NCBI RefSeq assembly: GCF_037038585.1
Contig: NC_092520.1
Span: 121,180,001 to 121,244,000 of the forward strand
DNA: 64,000 bases
Direction of reading: 5' to 3'
Origin: Patagioenas fasciata
Taxonomy: Eukaryota; Chordata; Aves; Columbiformes; Columbidae
Below the pieces are notes generated by a model. It saw nothing but the letters and a program-made list of their open reading frames with translations. It was not told the DNA's origin and searched no databases. Positions 22,383 to 64,000 of the stretch are shown here, in pieces. How positions within the stretch are numbered: position 1 is the stretch's first letter; each line of letters opens with the position of its first letter. The translations under genes and the position numbers were made by a program.

Positions 22383-25300
22383 TTGGGGCACCCTGTTAGT
22401 CACATCAGGCTTTCACTTTCCTTTAAGCATTGTATCACAACATGCCGGACATATATATATATATATATATGTTTCCTATATTTTAATATTTCTTTCATTA
22501 AACTATCTGCAAATGAATCACTTTTCTTTCTTTCCCCTTCTACATATTTTCAGTATGTTTTCTTCTATATCTGCTCACCTTACAAATGTCCCCAATATTG
22601 AATCCATTTCACCTGCGATGTTCTCTACATGTTCACAGCTCCCAGCTCCTCCAGTTCACACAGAACTTTTTTACAACTCGTTCCTACACACCCTACTTGA
22701 GGGATTGCATGCTGTTATTTGTATTTTTTGTTCAAATCTCCAACACATAGGTTTCTGCTCTCCTCCCAATCTTTCAGTCCACTTTATCCTCATGAAAGGC
22801 CTTTGCTGAGCTTTTTTCAGGCTCCGCATTCTCTCCCCTTTGAGTATTTCAGTTCTTACTGTTCGTTCTGTCCCACTAACTAGTTTCAATATCAAAGCCC
22901 TGCTGCAGCCCTGCTCTCTTCCAGGTTGTATTGGGTGCCTTGGTCAAGACTTATTGGAGAAGTTAGTGATCTTTGGCAGTTTGTGCCTACTGCTGGGTCT
23001 CCTACTTCAGGCCTGAGCAGCTGGTGCATTAGCAGGGGTAACTCCTGTGTGACCCCACATACGCAACACTGGAAGGGGATGAGCTAGAATGCGCTGTGTC
23101 TGCTGGTGCTGTGCTCTGGTGAACACAAAGAAAGAGAGGACAGGATGCTCCTACCTGTCAGGTGGAGACAGATGGGTTTGATCCCTATGCAAGACAAAAG
23201 GCACCATGGTGCAGGAGGCGACTGAACTTCAGATCTGCCGTGGAAATCCGTCTGGGGTCTCTCTGATGGTGCACGAAAGCATGGTTCCCAGCACCTGTCA
23301 GGAATTAAGATTCACTATCTATATTTCTTTTTTTTATTCTACCTTATAAAGTGGCAATGTTATTACACTATGTGCCTTTCTCATTGAGATCCAAAAGAGC
23401 CCTGTGCCTCCCTCGTGCAGAACCCAGGTCACCATAGGTCACCTACATTTCAAGATTCATGAATAAATATTGATTAAAGAAAAGAGCAAATGTTTTAAAG
23501 CCAAACCCATCCCAGGTGTAAGTGCATTCAAAGCTTCTGCCCTTCTAAGTCCCACTTTTCTACCCCATTTTAGCCCTGACTCCTAGCTTAGCTCTTCAAC
23601 AACCAAACGACAGCATGAGCACAGTGCCCTGCATCTGTGAGACACTGAAGTGGCACTTGAACTTTAATACTGTGGATGGTCCTGAACCACCCCTGCATGC
23701 CCTCACATGGTCCTTCTACATCTCTGCAAGAACAGACTTTGGGCTGCCACCTAAGCTTTCAACAGGTTGGTAGAGTAAGCAGTGAGACCAGAACAGCAGT
23801 TCACTTCTCTCAGTCTTCTGAAACTACCATGAGCTCGGAAGTTCGCCTTCTTTGGAAAAGCTGCCCACTTTTTTAGTAACACTATTCAGTAGTTCTGCTT
23901 TCTTTAAATAATTATCAGTCTTGATTTACAACATGAAAACAAGAACACTGATCCAATTACTGTCCATCTAGAGCCATAGTCTGACAGCAGACAGGAATGT
24001 ATCAGTAAAATGCAAAAACAAAACAAAAAAGAAACCAGCTACAGTTTGTTGACAAGCCATCAACTTCCTAGTTAACTAACTCCACCACAATGTAGTACTA
24101 CAGGTTAATTCAGGTACTCCATGTACAACTTGCATAAACCTCAAAATCCTTATTCTCTGAGGACTCAAATGATGACAGCCCAAAAGGAAATAAAGAAATA
24201 AATACACAGAGAAGGGGAAGTAGAGATGACGTGACACAACAGAAAGCACCATGCTAGCACTATATAAATGAATTCAGAGCTCACACTTCACACACACACA
24301 CTGCTGAATGTGCAAGTAGTAAAAAAACTGTACAAAACCACTTGGAAATCCCACATTATGTTTCTGTCCTTTCACAGTTATAAGGTAGAAGGCACTGCCA
24401 AATACAGGACATGAAGCTGGGTTGGTTTTTGCTATCACAAAGCACAGATGGTTTCAGGTTCCTAATTTAGGTTGGTAAGCCTTGAATCTTGCTGGCTGCC
24501 CAATCTTACCTATTAACTGCCTGTTTAACTAAGTAACTCTCAAGACACCTAGAACTACTTCTGTGTCTGTCCAAGCAGGACCCAGAAAAACAGCATTTCT
24601 CTGGCCCTTGGGGAGCCCCATCGATATGAGTGTTCCGGAGCAGACAAAACACCAGCAGAACAGCGCTGCTAATGAAATGTAAGGCTAACTGCAAGAATAC
24701 TGTACCTGGGGAACATTTAGGCCACAGAACTACAAACAAGAGGCTGCTTCTTGCATTCAACCCAAACCATGAAAAACATGTAGCTAACCTAGGCTAAAAG
24801 CTCTTCCAGGAAAGAGTTTGCACCTGGAAATGCCCCATGGCACTCAGCCTGCCTTAGTGACAATCCCTCCTGGAGACATGAGAAGTCACTTTCCCACCTC
24901 TCCACTCAGTAAAATCCCCACTGAATTCCCACAACCTAAACCAGCAGCACTTCACCATCTCACTGGAAAGGGCCATACTGGGTAACAACTCATGCACCGA
25001 AAAAGCCATCTGGTGCTTTTGGAGTTGTTGCCAGAGGATGACTAGAGAAAAGGGAGAGAGGCACAGAAACACCTTGTGCAACCAGCCCAAGCAGTGGAGC
25101 TGCAACAAGGCTTCAGTGGGGAAGAGAGGTGAATGATGGTGACTGGGTTCCATGAGGCTACAAAGCATGGGAGAGCAGAGGGTGCAGGCAGCAAACAAGG
25201 GCCCTGCCCACAGGCTGTGTTACTCAGCTGGGTGTGACAAATGCAGCTGGGGTAAGGCTGTGCCTGCAAGGCACTATGTGCAAACAGCAGTACTTCAAGA

Positions 25301-25580
25301 CATAGTTAAAATTCAAGCAATTCATGACGAAATTTTAAAAGTGGTTAGCTATCTTGCCTTCACATAAACATGTTTTATTGCTACAATATTTTATTAACTT
25401 GCCTCTATTTCAAAATTGCCTCTATTTCAAAACTGAAATTCTAAGCATCACAAATATGCCAAATGAAAAAAAAAAAAGATAAGCAGTTACCTGACTTCAA
25501 TTTTTAGGAAGTTTAATTTAAGCACAGGATCTTACAAATACTACAACAGGATTCTCGGTCCTGTTGGTTTGAAGAATACT
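22383..25580. other. Intergenic, no gene recognised
   Basis: An (AT)n run lies at 22,451-22,470. A 17-bp tandem duplication of a CCTCTATTTCAAAA unit is at about 25,399-25,432. No coding exon, RNA gene or clear transposon is seen. Confidence 0.6.
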
Positions 25581-25584
25581 ACAT

Positions 25585-26040
25585 GGCTAGCATGTTTCTA
25601 GAAGAGATGTTGCAGGCTACGACGAGGGAGCACAAGTGTGATGAGGAGCAGCTGACGGAATTGGGGCTGTTCAGCCTGGAGAAAAGGAGGCTGAGGGGAG
25701 ACCTTATCGCTCTCTGCAACCACCTGAAAGGAGATTGTAGCATGGAGGGTGTTGGTCTCTTCTCCAAAGTAACAAGTGACAGAACAAGAGGAAATGGCCT
25801 CAACTTGTGCCAGCGGAGATTTAGATGGGCCATTAGGAAAAAAATTCTTCACGGAACGGGTTGTCAGGTATTGGAACAGGCTGCCCAGCCTCCCACTGTG
25901 GAGTCACCATCCCTGGAGGTGTTTAAGATATGCACAGATGAGGTTCTTAGGGACATGGCTTAGTGCCAGAGTTAGGTTATAGTTGGTCTCAATGATCCTG
26001 AGGGTCTCTTTCAACCGAAACGATTCTATGAATCTATGAT
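25585..26040 (+). mobile_element. CR1 LINE 3' fragment, about 455 bp
   Basis: It reads through the CR1 3' region in order: GGGCTGTTCAGCCTGGAGAA, GGAGACCTTATCGCTCTCTG, CAACCACCTGAAAGGAG, GGCTGCCCAGCCTCCCACTG, CCATCCCTGGAGGTGTTTAA, and a CGATTCTATGAATCTATGAT tail. It is in sense orientation on + and ends directly against the CpG island. Confidence 0.95.
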
Positions 26041-26089
26041 AGCCCACACTGACGAGCAGCCCTTGCTGCTGAGGAACGATGACTGGAGT

Positions 26090-26480
26090 AACACGTACGC
26101 TGCGGGGGAGGGGGCTCTACCAACCGACAACGCGGCCGAGCGGGGTGTTCACCACCGCGCCGCACACCGGCCGCCAGTGCCGACCCGCCCGCTGCTGCCT
26201 CCCGCTCAGCTCCCCGTGGGCCGCTCCCGCCGCCAGCCCCACCTGAGGGAACTCGTCCGCCCTGCTCCGGCCTCCTCGGGCCCCGGGGACTTACGACCCG
26301 CGGCTCTGCCCCGCACCTGTCGGTATGGCGCCCCCGTGCGGGCAGCGCCGCCGTCACCCGGGCCCGCTGGCGCGCGAGACCGGCAGCCGTTGGGGCCGGG
26401 AGCTGGCGCGCGTGAGGCCCTCCCGCTCCTTTTCAACGGACCGTCGCGCGGGGGCGGGGTAAACGGGCGACTACGGGAGG
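26090..26480. promoter_or_regulatory. CpG island, possible orphan promoter
   Basis: This block of about 390 bp is very GC-rich with dense CpG (for example GCGCGCGTG and CCGTCGCGCGG), unlike the AT-rich surroundings. It contains a GC box (GGGGGCGGGG) at about 26,449-26,459 and no obvious TATA box. On the - strand a perfect GTAAGT donor lies at 26,294-26,289 and a CAG|GTGGGG at about 26,242, so a minus-strand first exon is plausible. No protein in either strand resembles a known family. It lies about 10 kb beyond the TMEM131 3' end and 3.2 kb beyond the INPP4A 3' end, so it is neither gene's main promoter. Promoter activity is inferred. Confidence 0.6.
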
Positions 26481-26490
26481 AGCGGTTATC

Positions 26491-26690
26491 ACGGAATAAG
26501 ATGGTTTGTGTTGGAAGAGACCTTCAAGGCTCATCTAGTCCAACCCCCTGCAATGAGCAGGGACATCTTCAACTAGATAGGTTGCTCCGAGCCCCGTCCA
26601 GCCTGGCCTGGAATGTCTCCAGGGATGGGGCATCCACCACCTCTCTGGGCAACCTGGGTCAGTGTTTCACCACCCTCAGTGTAAAAGGGC
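26491..26690 (-). mobile_element. CR1 LINE 3' fragment, antisense
   Basis: On + it reads as the complement of the CR1 3' end: ACGGAATAAGATGGTTTGTG, TTGGAAGAGACCTTCAAGGC, CATCTAGTCCAACCCCCTGC, GGAATGTCTCCAGGGATGGG, CACCACCTCTCTGGGCAACC. It lies just beyond the CpG island with its 3' end facing it. Confidence 0.94.
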
Positions 26691-26699
26691 CCTGCCAGG

Positions 26700-29699
26700 G
26701 TAATGGCTATTCTCACTTCACGTGTTGAGCATCTGGTGCACCCCAATCTCCCGCATTTGCTTGCTCACGCGCACGTGGGCCCATCAGAGTTTTTCATAGC
26801 TTAACAGCATCATGCTCATTCCTGGCTTTGGGGAGGTATAATATACCTGCCAGGCCTCCCTGCTGCAGGAACTGCCAAGGTACAGCAGTTCTTTGCTCCT
26901 GGATAATAATTTTGCCAATTACTCCTGTTCCTGTTACTTTCATTCTGCACCAATCCCTGGCTAATTACATCATGAGTAAATGCATAAACTGCATCCATTC
27001 TGACTGGATTTAAATCGTGTGAGTTTCTCTGCATCATACTGGTATGTAGGCACAACTCACGCAAGGCCTCAGCAGCAATGAGGTTTTTACTTATGCTTTG
27101 ATACACTGGAAAAGCTTTATGAGCTTGTGTGAAGTGGGAGATCGAGGCAACTAAGCACACATTGTAGTTACCAGCATCAGGGCTGATCTGAAGGTCCTGT
27201 GGATAAGTAACTTTTATATTCCAGTTCTATATTCCTTATCATTAAAACTTTGTATTAGATTGAGAATTTTCTAAAACTTTTCCCCCCACCATCTGATGGG
27301 GTCATACTTCCAAAGGTTTATGCCAGGAATCCCTGTGTAGTTTCAGCAGGGAAGTTTTCTAATGACTCTGATGGGAACACAAAGCAAACAAAACCATTCC
27401 CACCCCAGATCGCCAGTTCCAGCCACAGTGTAATTTCTTCATGTTCCAGGTAATGCCTTTCCCACTGGCCAGTGTAATCTCTCTTGACTTTTCAACTTTA
27501 CGAATAACATAACATTCAGTGAGCTTGATGGGCAGTGACCGAGTCCAGGTTGAGTGATCTAGTCTGGGGTTACAGCTGCTGTTGGGGACTTTGGGAAGGC
27601 TCCTCGAGCCTGCTCAGGAACAGTCAACAAGCATCGTGATTTGGGGTTAGGTACAAAATGATACACATCAGTAGTAAACAGCACATTTTCCCAAGTATTT
27701 GGACTACACAGACCAAATACAACAAATTACATTAGGGAATGTAAAGTATGTTCCTTAATGGTGTAAAATAAGAGATTTGCAAAACTTCACATTCTGAATA
27801 CTTCAGGTATATGCACCAGTAGCCACCACAAAAAAATAAGAACTTGATGCTGAAGGCTGTGCGGAATATCAAAAACATCAGAAATCATAGGGCAAGCCTG
27901 GCAAATAACATATAATATTGGCGTGACTTAATAAAAATATGGGATGATTGGCAGGGATAACAGGCTCTTAAAAACTGTGTTTTCATGCCATCAACTGATA
28001 ATGTTGGACACTACTGAATAAAGCAGGACACAGCTCCACATGTCACCATCATACTGCTAAAGGGACTCAGTTGCAATGGGCAAAATATTCCATTAATTGG
28101 CAGAATGTTCGCCAGACATTTAAAATAATGTGAGAAAAAGATGTTGTTGAGTTAAGCTTTCCCATTCATAGCCTGAAAGTCTTGTTACTCATCAGAGAGC
28201 TATCTTAAACAAACCCCCATGCAGTCGGCAACAATATGTAGATACAAAATTTCTGAGGTGAATCTTAGAAATGTTTAGAAATCCACAAACTGAAAACGTC
28301 TGAAAAAGCTTACTCTTGGTCACCAAAATTACCTACCATTTCTTCTGATGAGGACTCTTTTCCTGGTTTAAACAAGCGTTTTGCTATTTGCTGTATTCTC
28401 CATGATCTTCTAGTATCTCGTGCATTTTTTTGTGTTGCATCTATTATAGTTTCCTCTCTTTTGTCAGAGTACGTGTTTCAACTTTAAGATGTTACTTTTG
28501 TGACACCAAGTAAGCCATTCTGAAGTTAGTGCCCATACAGAGAAGGCTGTTCCAGAGCTTCATGTCCTGCCTGAAGACTGTCCTACAGCGGAAGCCATGG
28601 TGAAGAGATGGAGCAGGTTCCAGTTCCACACCAGCACACGCGACCATTGCTGCCCGCAGCACCATTTACAGCCTACGATCACACGTGCCCATCATCCAGT
28701 TCCACAGGCCACCCGACTTCACGGTTGTCTTGAGTTTTGAGTGGAACAGTCTTTATGGAGACACGTACATCAGTCTCAAACAAGTGACAATTTCTCTACT
28801 AGCTCAGAATGCCTTTTAAAGATGTTAAACTTTCAACCATCTTTTAAACTCCTCACCTTTTTAAATTAAAAAGAACACTGGTGGATACTTTTTTGACACC
28901 AATTTAAAAATTTCGAAATGTAGATATGCACACATGTATGTATATGTATTGTGCACTTGCAATTTAGGAATTCCTAGCTGTCAAGCATCTTCTCTTTTTG
29001 CATGTTGAATGAAAGCAGTGTGGGTTTTCCCCTGGTACTGTTTTTCTTTCTATGTAACAAGAAAAACTAATTCATTGAGCCCCACCTGTGGCCCTCTGTC
29101 CTCTGCCGTGCAAATAAAATGGTATTGGGCAGTTCTCAAACATCCAGTGACAGCAGCATTATATTTTTGTTTTCTTTCTATTTCATAAAAACCAGAATGC
29201 TCTGGATTATTGTCTGTTACACCATTATATAAAATTTATTTAACCTGAAATCAGAATGACAATCAACAATGACAACCTATCCCTGCTGAAAAGCAGCACA
29301 ACCACCAAAGCTGCCGGAGGGAAGAGTTGGCTGAAGTGGAAACAGCAGCAGAGAAGGAATTCTGTTAATAGAAGGAAGAGTGAAAAACATTCAATGACGC
29401 TCAGTAAGGTCTCATAGAAGATTCATGGAGAAAGTATATAAAATTTTTAAAAAATATTTCATACTGCTGCTTTAACTGTTGCTGCTGAATGATTAGAGTG
29501 TGGGACAAACTGGTGCCTGACTTTATTACAGAAAATTGATAGCAGCTGTCCTTTAGCAGGGTAACTACTTCCTGACTTGCAGATCTCTACAAAATATCCC
29601 CATACACAACTTAATATATTCCCCAGCAAATACAACATATCAAACCAAGAAACCTGAAAGCGTTTTTAATTTACCATAAACACATTAGAAGTAAGCCGT
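26700..29699. other. Intergenic, no gene recognised
   Basis: Two CACGTG E-boxes (26,719 and 26,772) lie just right of the CR1. The rest shows no exon, RNA gene or transposon that I can support. It could include non-coding transcript from the CpG island or a longer INPP4A 3' UTR. Confidence 0.55.
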
Positions 29700-29721
29700 C
29701 ATTTGTTATTCTTGTCAGTTC

Positions 29722-29727
29722 TTTATT
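29722..29727 (-). terminator. INPP4A: Distal poly(A) signal of INPP4A
   Basis: AATAAA on - (TTTATT on +) lies within CCAATAAAGAACTG, followed by a TGACAAGAAT/T-rich stretch. It is the last good signal before anonymous intergenic sequence, and alternative upstream signals exist. Confidence 0.5.
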
Positions 29728-32163
29728 GGTTTTCATCCTAAAGACTAGCACATTTACAGCATACATGGATTTGATGAACTAGAATATATAAAACAGTAGC
29801 CATATGTTTATGATATATTAATACTGCCCAAAAACAAATAAATAAAATATTTCAATGCACAAAGCTTGGCAAATACAGTTGTGTTGGGACAAAACAGTGT
29901 TGTATTATACAATAATTTTACATGTATAAATGAAACAAAAGGCAACTGTGCTGTAGGTACTTTCACAGAACATACACAGAACATACTTGGCAACAGTTTT
30001 TTTTTACCTTTGTATGTTTTATAATTTAAAAAATGTACTCAAAAAAGAACATTAGACAGAACTTCACTTTACAGTAATCCTTAAATTTGTCTCTCCTGTG
30101 CAACAGAAAAGCTTACTTCACCCTGGTGAAGCGTCCTATGTGGATTTCAAGTTTCACAGTTTTTTGATGAACTGCTCGAGATCTTACGGTTCATTCCGCC
30201 CTTTAAACAAGCCCGTCGACGAGCTTGTAACAACCATGTTGTATCTATAAAATGCTAGCTGGATGACGACGTTGTACATATAAGCATACTGAAATCAGAA
30301 TATTTTAAACAAAATAATGCAGTACTTGAGATCGGTATTCCACCACTTTAAAAAGGTGAGCAAAAACCATGCACGTACAAAATCCTGCAACTTCTTCCGA
30401 TGACACTGGTATACAAAATAAACAAAGGATCGCTAAGTTCTAGAGTAGTTCTAATGTTTGTTGGCCACAGTCTAAGAGAGTGGCTCTGCTAATTGTTACA
30501 ATAGATCTCTCGTTATTTTCTTCTGAAGCTGAACATCGGAATATTTTTAGTGTAACAATATAGGACTTAAAATATAATTAACTATGTTTAAAATATACAA
30601 AATAAAATTATCAACTCATAAAAACTAAGGGATATAAAGAGTATAGTTTATACAAAAATAAATGTAACATTTAATAATGGGCTGAGGTTAAGCAGAACTA
30701 ATGGACTAACGTGGAAAGATATCCCATTCAAATGTTTTTCACCACGTGTTTGTTTACACATTAGCAATAAAATAAAATCAACTCTCATTTATTAATTGGC
30801 GTAGAGGGTTTGTAGAGTTTCCAAGGGACTTTTCTACTGTAGATGATTTGTTCAGACCTGGGATAGGTACAACAATACATTGGATTTGCACAGTGTTTAG
30901 TAAGTTTTTATTCTAGAGAGAATGAAGGAACAGTAACAACCTAGTTCAGCAGACCTCTGTGACCTGGCTTTGTGACACGCTGCTCAGGGTTAAACTGAAA
31001 AAAGCAAAATGCAAAAACTGCTAGATCTGGAACCCCCAAACCTACATGGGAGCAGAATGGACATGACTGATTGATAGAGCAGTGACAGCACAGACAAACA
31101 TCAGTGAGAGGGCGAAAGAAATCAGAAAACAGCCATATACTTACCTGGCTGTTGCTACTCTCACCAGAATAAATGGGCAGACTTTTCTATTCTAAAGCTT
31201 ATATGCTTAGAAACCAAGAAGGAAAAGGGCATAGTGTGCTGAATAAAGCTAGCTAGAGGTGACTTAATCTTGTTAAAATTTGGAAATAATGTTGAGCTGC
31301 TTTTTAAAAAGGTGTTTTAGCTTCAAAGTCATTCTTTGGGGATCCTTTCTGAGGAGATCTGTTGAACATTTTTTATCAAACGATATCCAACTGATCTCCT
31401 TAGTCATAAGCTAGAAAACATCTGCAGTTCTCATGCATTAGCACACGAGCAGTTCCCTTCTATCAATACAGGGCATTGCCACCTTCCTCGGAAATACTCT
31501 GAAAACAGTTGTACTTTCCTCCCACTCTGGGATTCCGAACATCTACCCAGGTAAAATGCAAAGCTAAACAGAAACCAGTTTTGATTATGAAGTAACGGGG
31601 ATGGCACTGGGCACTTTGAGCACTTTTCTGTTGGCATACAAAATTGATATGGAAAAAAAAATCAAATACCAATCAAAAAAGGTAACACCCCAAGATACTA
31701 ATGCTTACAATCCAGAAGTGATATAAAAACCCATGGGTAAAAATGTGTGAATTAATGTACAATATCATGGAACATCCTGAACATGTCACATGCAACATTA
31801 GCAACTTGCTTGTTGCACTTGCCTTCTAGTAGGGAAGGGCAGGGGGAACAGTTGCTGGCATTAATAATTAAGTGTCATTATGGTTTTGAAATACTTTTTA
31901 AAATCAGTTAAGATGTGTGCCCAAGTCCTGATCTGCCCAAGACAATAATTTGTTTTATTTGGACGGAACTAGAAACTAGACCTCATATGCATGGGCTTGT
32001 ATATATTGTTGATTTAATATACGAAGATGGCATCCTATATACAGTGAAACAATTTGTACTCCTGGTTTTTATTGTGCTGATTAATTTTAAAAAGTTAAAC
32101 TTCGGTTTCATGATTGTAACAATGCATTCTACAGCTATTAGACTGTCTAGGATCCAATCCCTT

Positions 32164-32173
32164 TTTATTTACA
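32164..32173 (-). promoter_or_regulatory. Candidate Pumilio site overlapping a proximal poly(A) signal
   Basis: On - the sequence TGTAAATAAA combines a Pumilio-type TGTANATA with AATAAA, about 415 nt after the stop. It is a motif match only. Confidence 0.3.
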
Positions 32174-32585
32174 ACTTCAGAGTTTTACTCTCAGTTTTAA
32201 AAAGTTTATGAAAAGCTCAATCTCAAGTTAACTCAGTATAAAAAGATGTCATGTGAAACAGCTGCCTAAATGCCATTCTTAGAGTCCTTGCCCATCCAGG
32301 AGGTACCTAACTATTTGCATATAGGTAATTATTAAGTAGCACAATATCTGTTCATCTTACAAACACTGAAGGCTATTTAAATGGGCAGAGAGTCATCACA
32401 CTATTCTCAAGCTAAGGTGTCAGAATAATTGTTCTATAGATTCCAATTCTGTAGGTAACATGCTCTGTGTAACCTAGTGAAACGTACGAAAAGGTTATTG
32501 ATCTCTTCTGGATGACAAAATCATGTATTAATCTAGAGTGTATCCACATGTTTGAATGGAACAGCAATTAAAGGACATAGGATGC

Positions 32586-64000
<31,415 letters not shown>

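Larger units (their letters stand above)
29700..32585 (-). other. INPP4A: INPP4A 3' UTR (soluble-form transcript)
   Basis: About 2.9 kb of AT-rich sequence follows the stop at 32,586, with no ORF of note. The end is set by the AATAAA (complement at 29,722-29,727). An earlier overlapping Pumilio/poly(A) motif lies at 32,164-32,173. The extent is inferred. Confidence 0.65.

Noticed and set aside
26036-26728. 230-codon open frame on + across the CpG island
   Set aside because: It runs from a CR1 tail, through GC-rich DNA where stops are rare, into an antisense CR1. No part resembles a known protein.

Overview
The window is vertebrate nuclear DNA and almost certainly avian. It has split genes with GT-AG introns, several CR1 LINE copies ending in the bird-type tail around ATTCTATGA, an LTR resembling the avian ERVL family, and little other interspersed repeat. 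I see no prokaryotic, phage, CRISPR or toxin-system sequence. Identities come from reading exon translations against family knowledge; no database search was run.

Layout. (1) Bases 1 to about 16,285, + strand: the last 11 coding exons and 3' UTR of TMEM131, an ER-membrane protein implicated in collagen cargo handling. The exons join in phase into a 659-residue C-terminal fragment that ends at 15,535, and a poly(A) signal lies at 16,260. (2) About 16,286 to 29,700: intergenic, with no recognisable coding exon. It holds three CR1 copies, AT microsatellites and an isolated CpG island (about 26,090-26,480) squeezed between two CR1 copies whose 3' tails point at it. (3) About 29,700 to 64,000, - strand: the 3' two thirds of INPP4A, inositol polyphosphate-4-phosphatase type I. 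Eleven shared coding exons are followed by two alternative terminal exons. One gives the usual soluble C-terminus (stop at 32,586); the other gives a hydrophobic, membrane-type C-terminus (stop at 36,426). A probable 3' UTR of about 2.9 kb ends near 29,700. The 5' exons lie beyond base 64,000.

The two genes are convergent (tail to tail). They are not known to share a pathway: TMEM131 serves the secretory pathway and INPP4A removes the 4-phosphate of PtdIns(3,4)P2. Their orientation differs from what I recall of human 2q11.2, which suggests a rearrangement.

I found no undescribed multi-gene system. The points most worth a second look are the CR1-flanked CpG island with a strong minus-strand splice donor, the paired INPP4A terminal exons, a 33-nt INPP4A microexon, a lineage-type Ser/Pro repeat in an INPP4A exon, a 192-bp near-perfect palindromic transposon in an INPP4A intron, and the run of Trp-based motifs in the TMEM131 tail.
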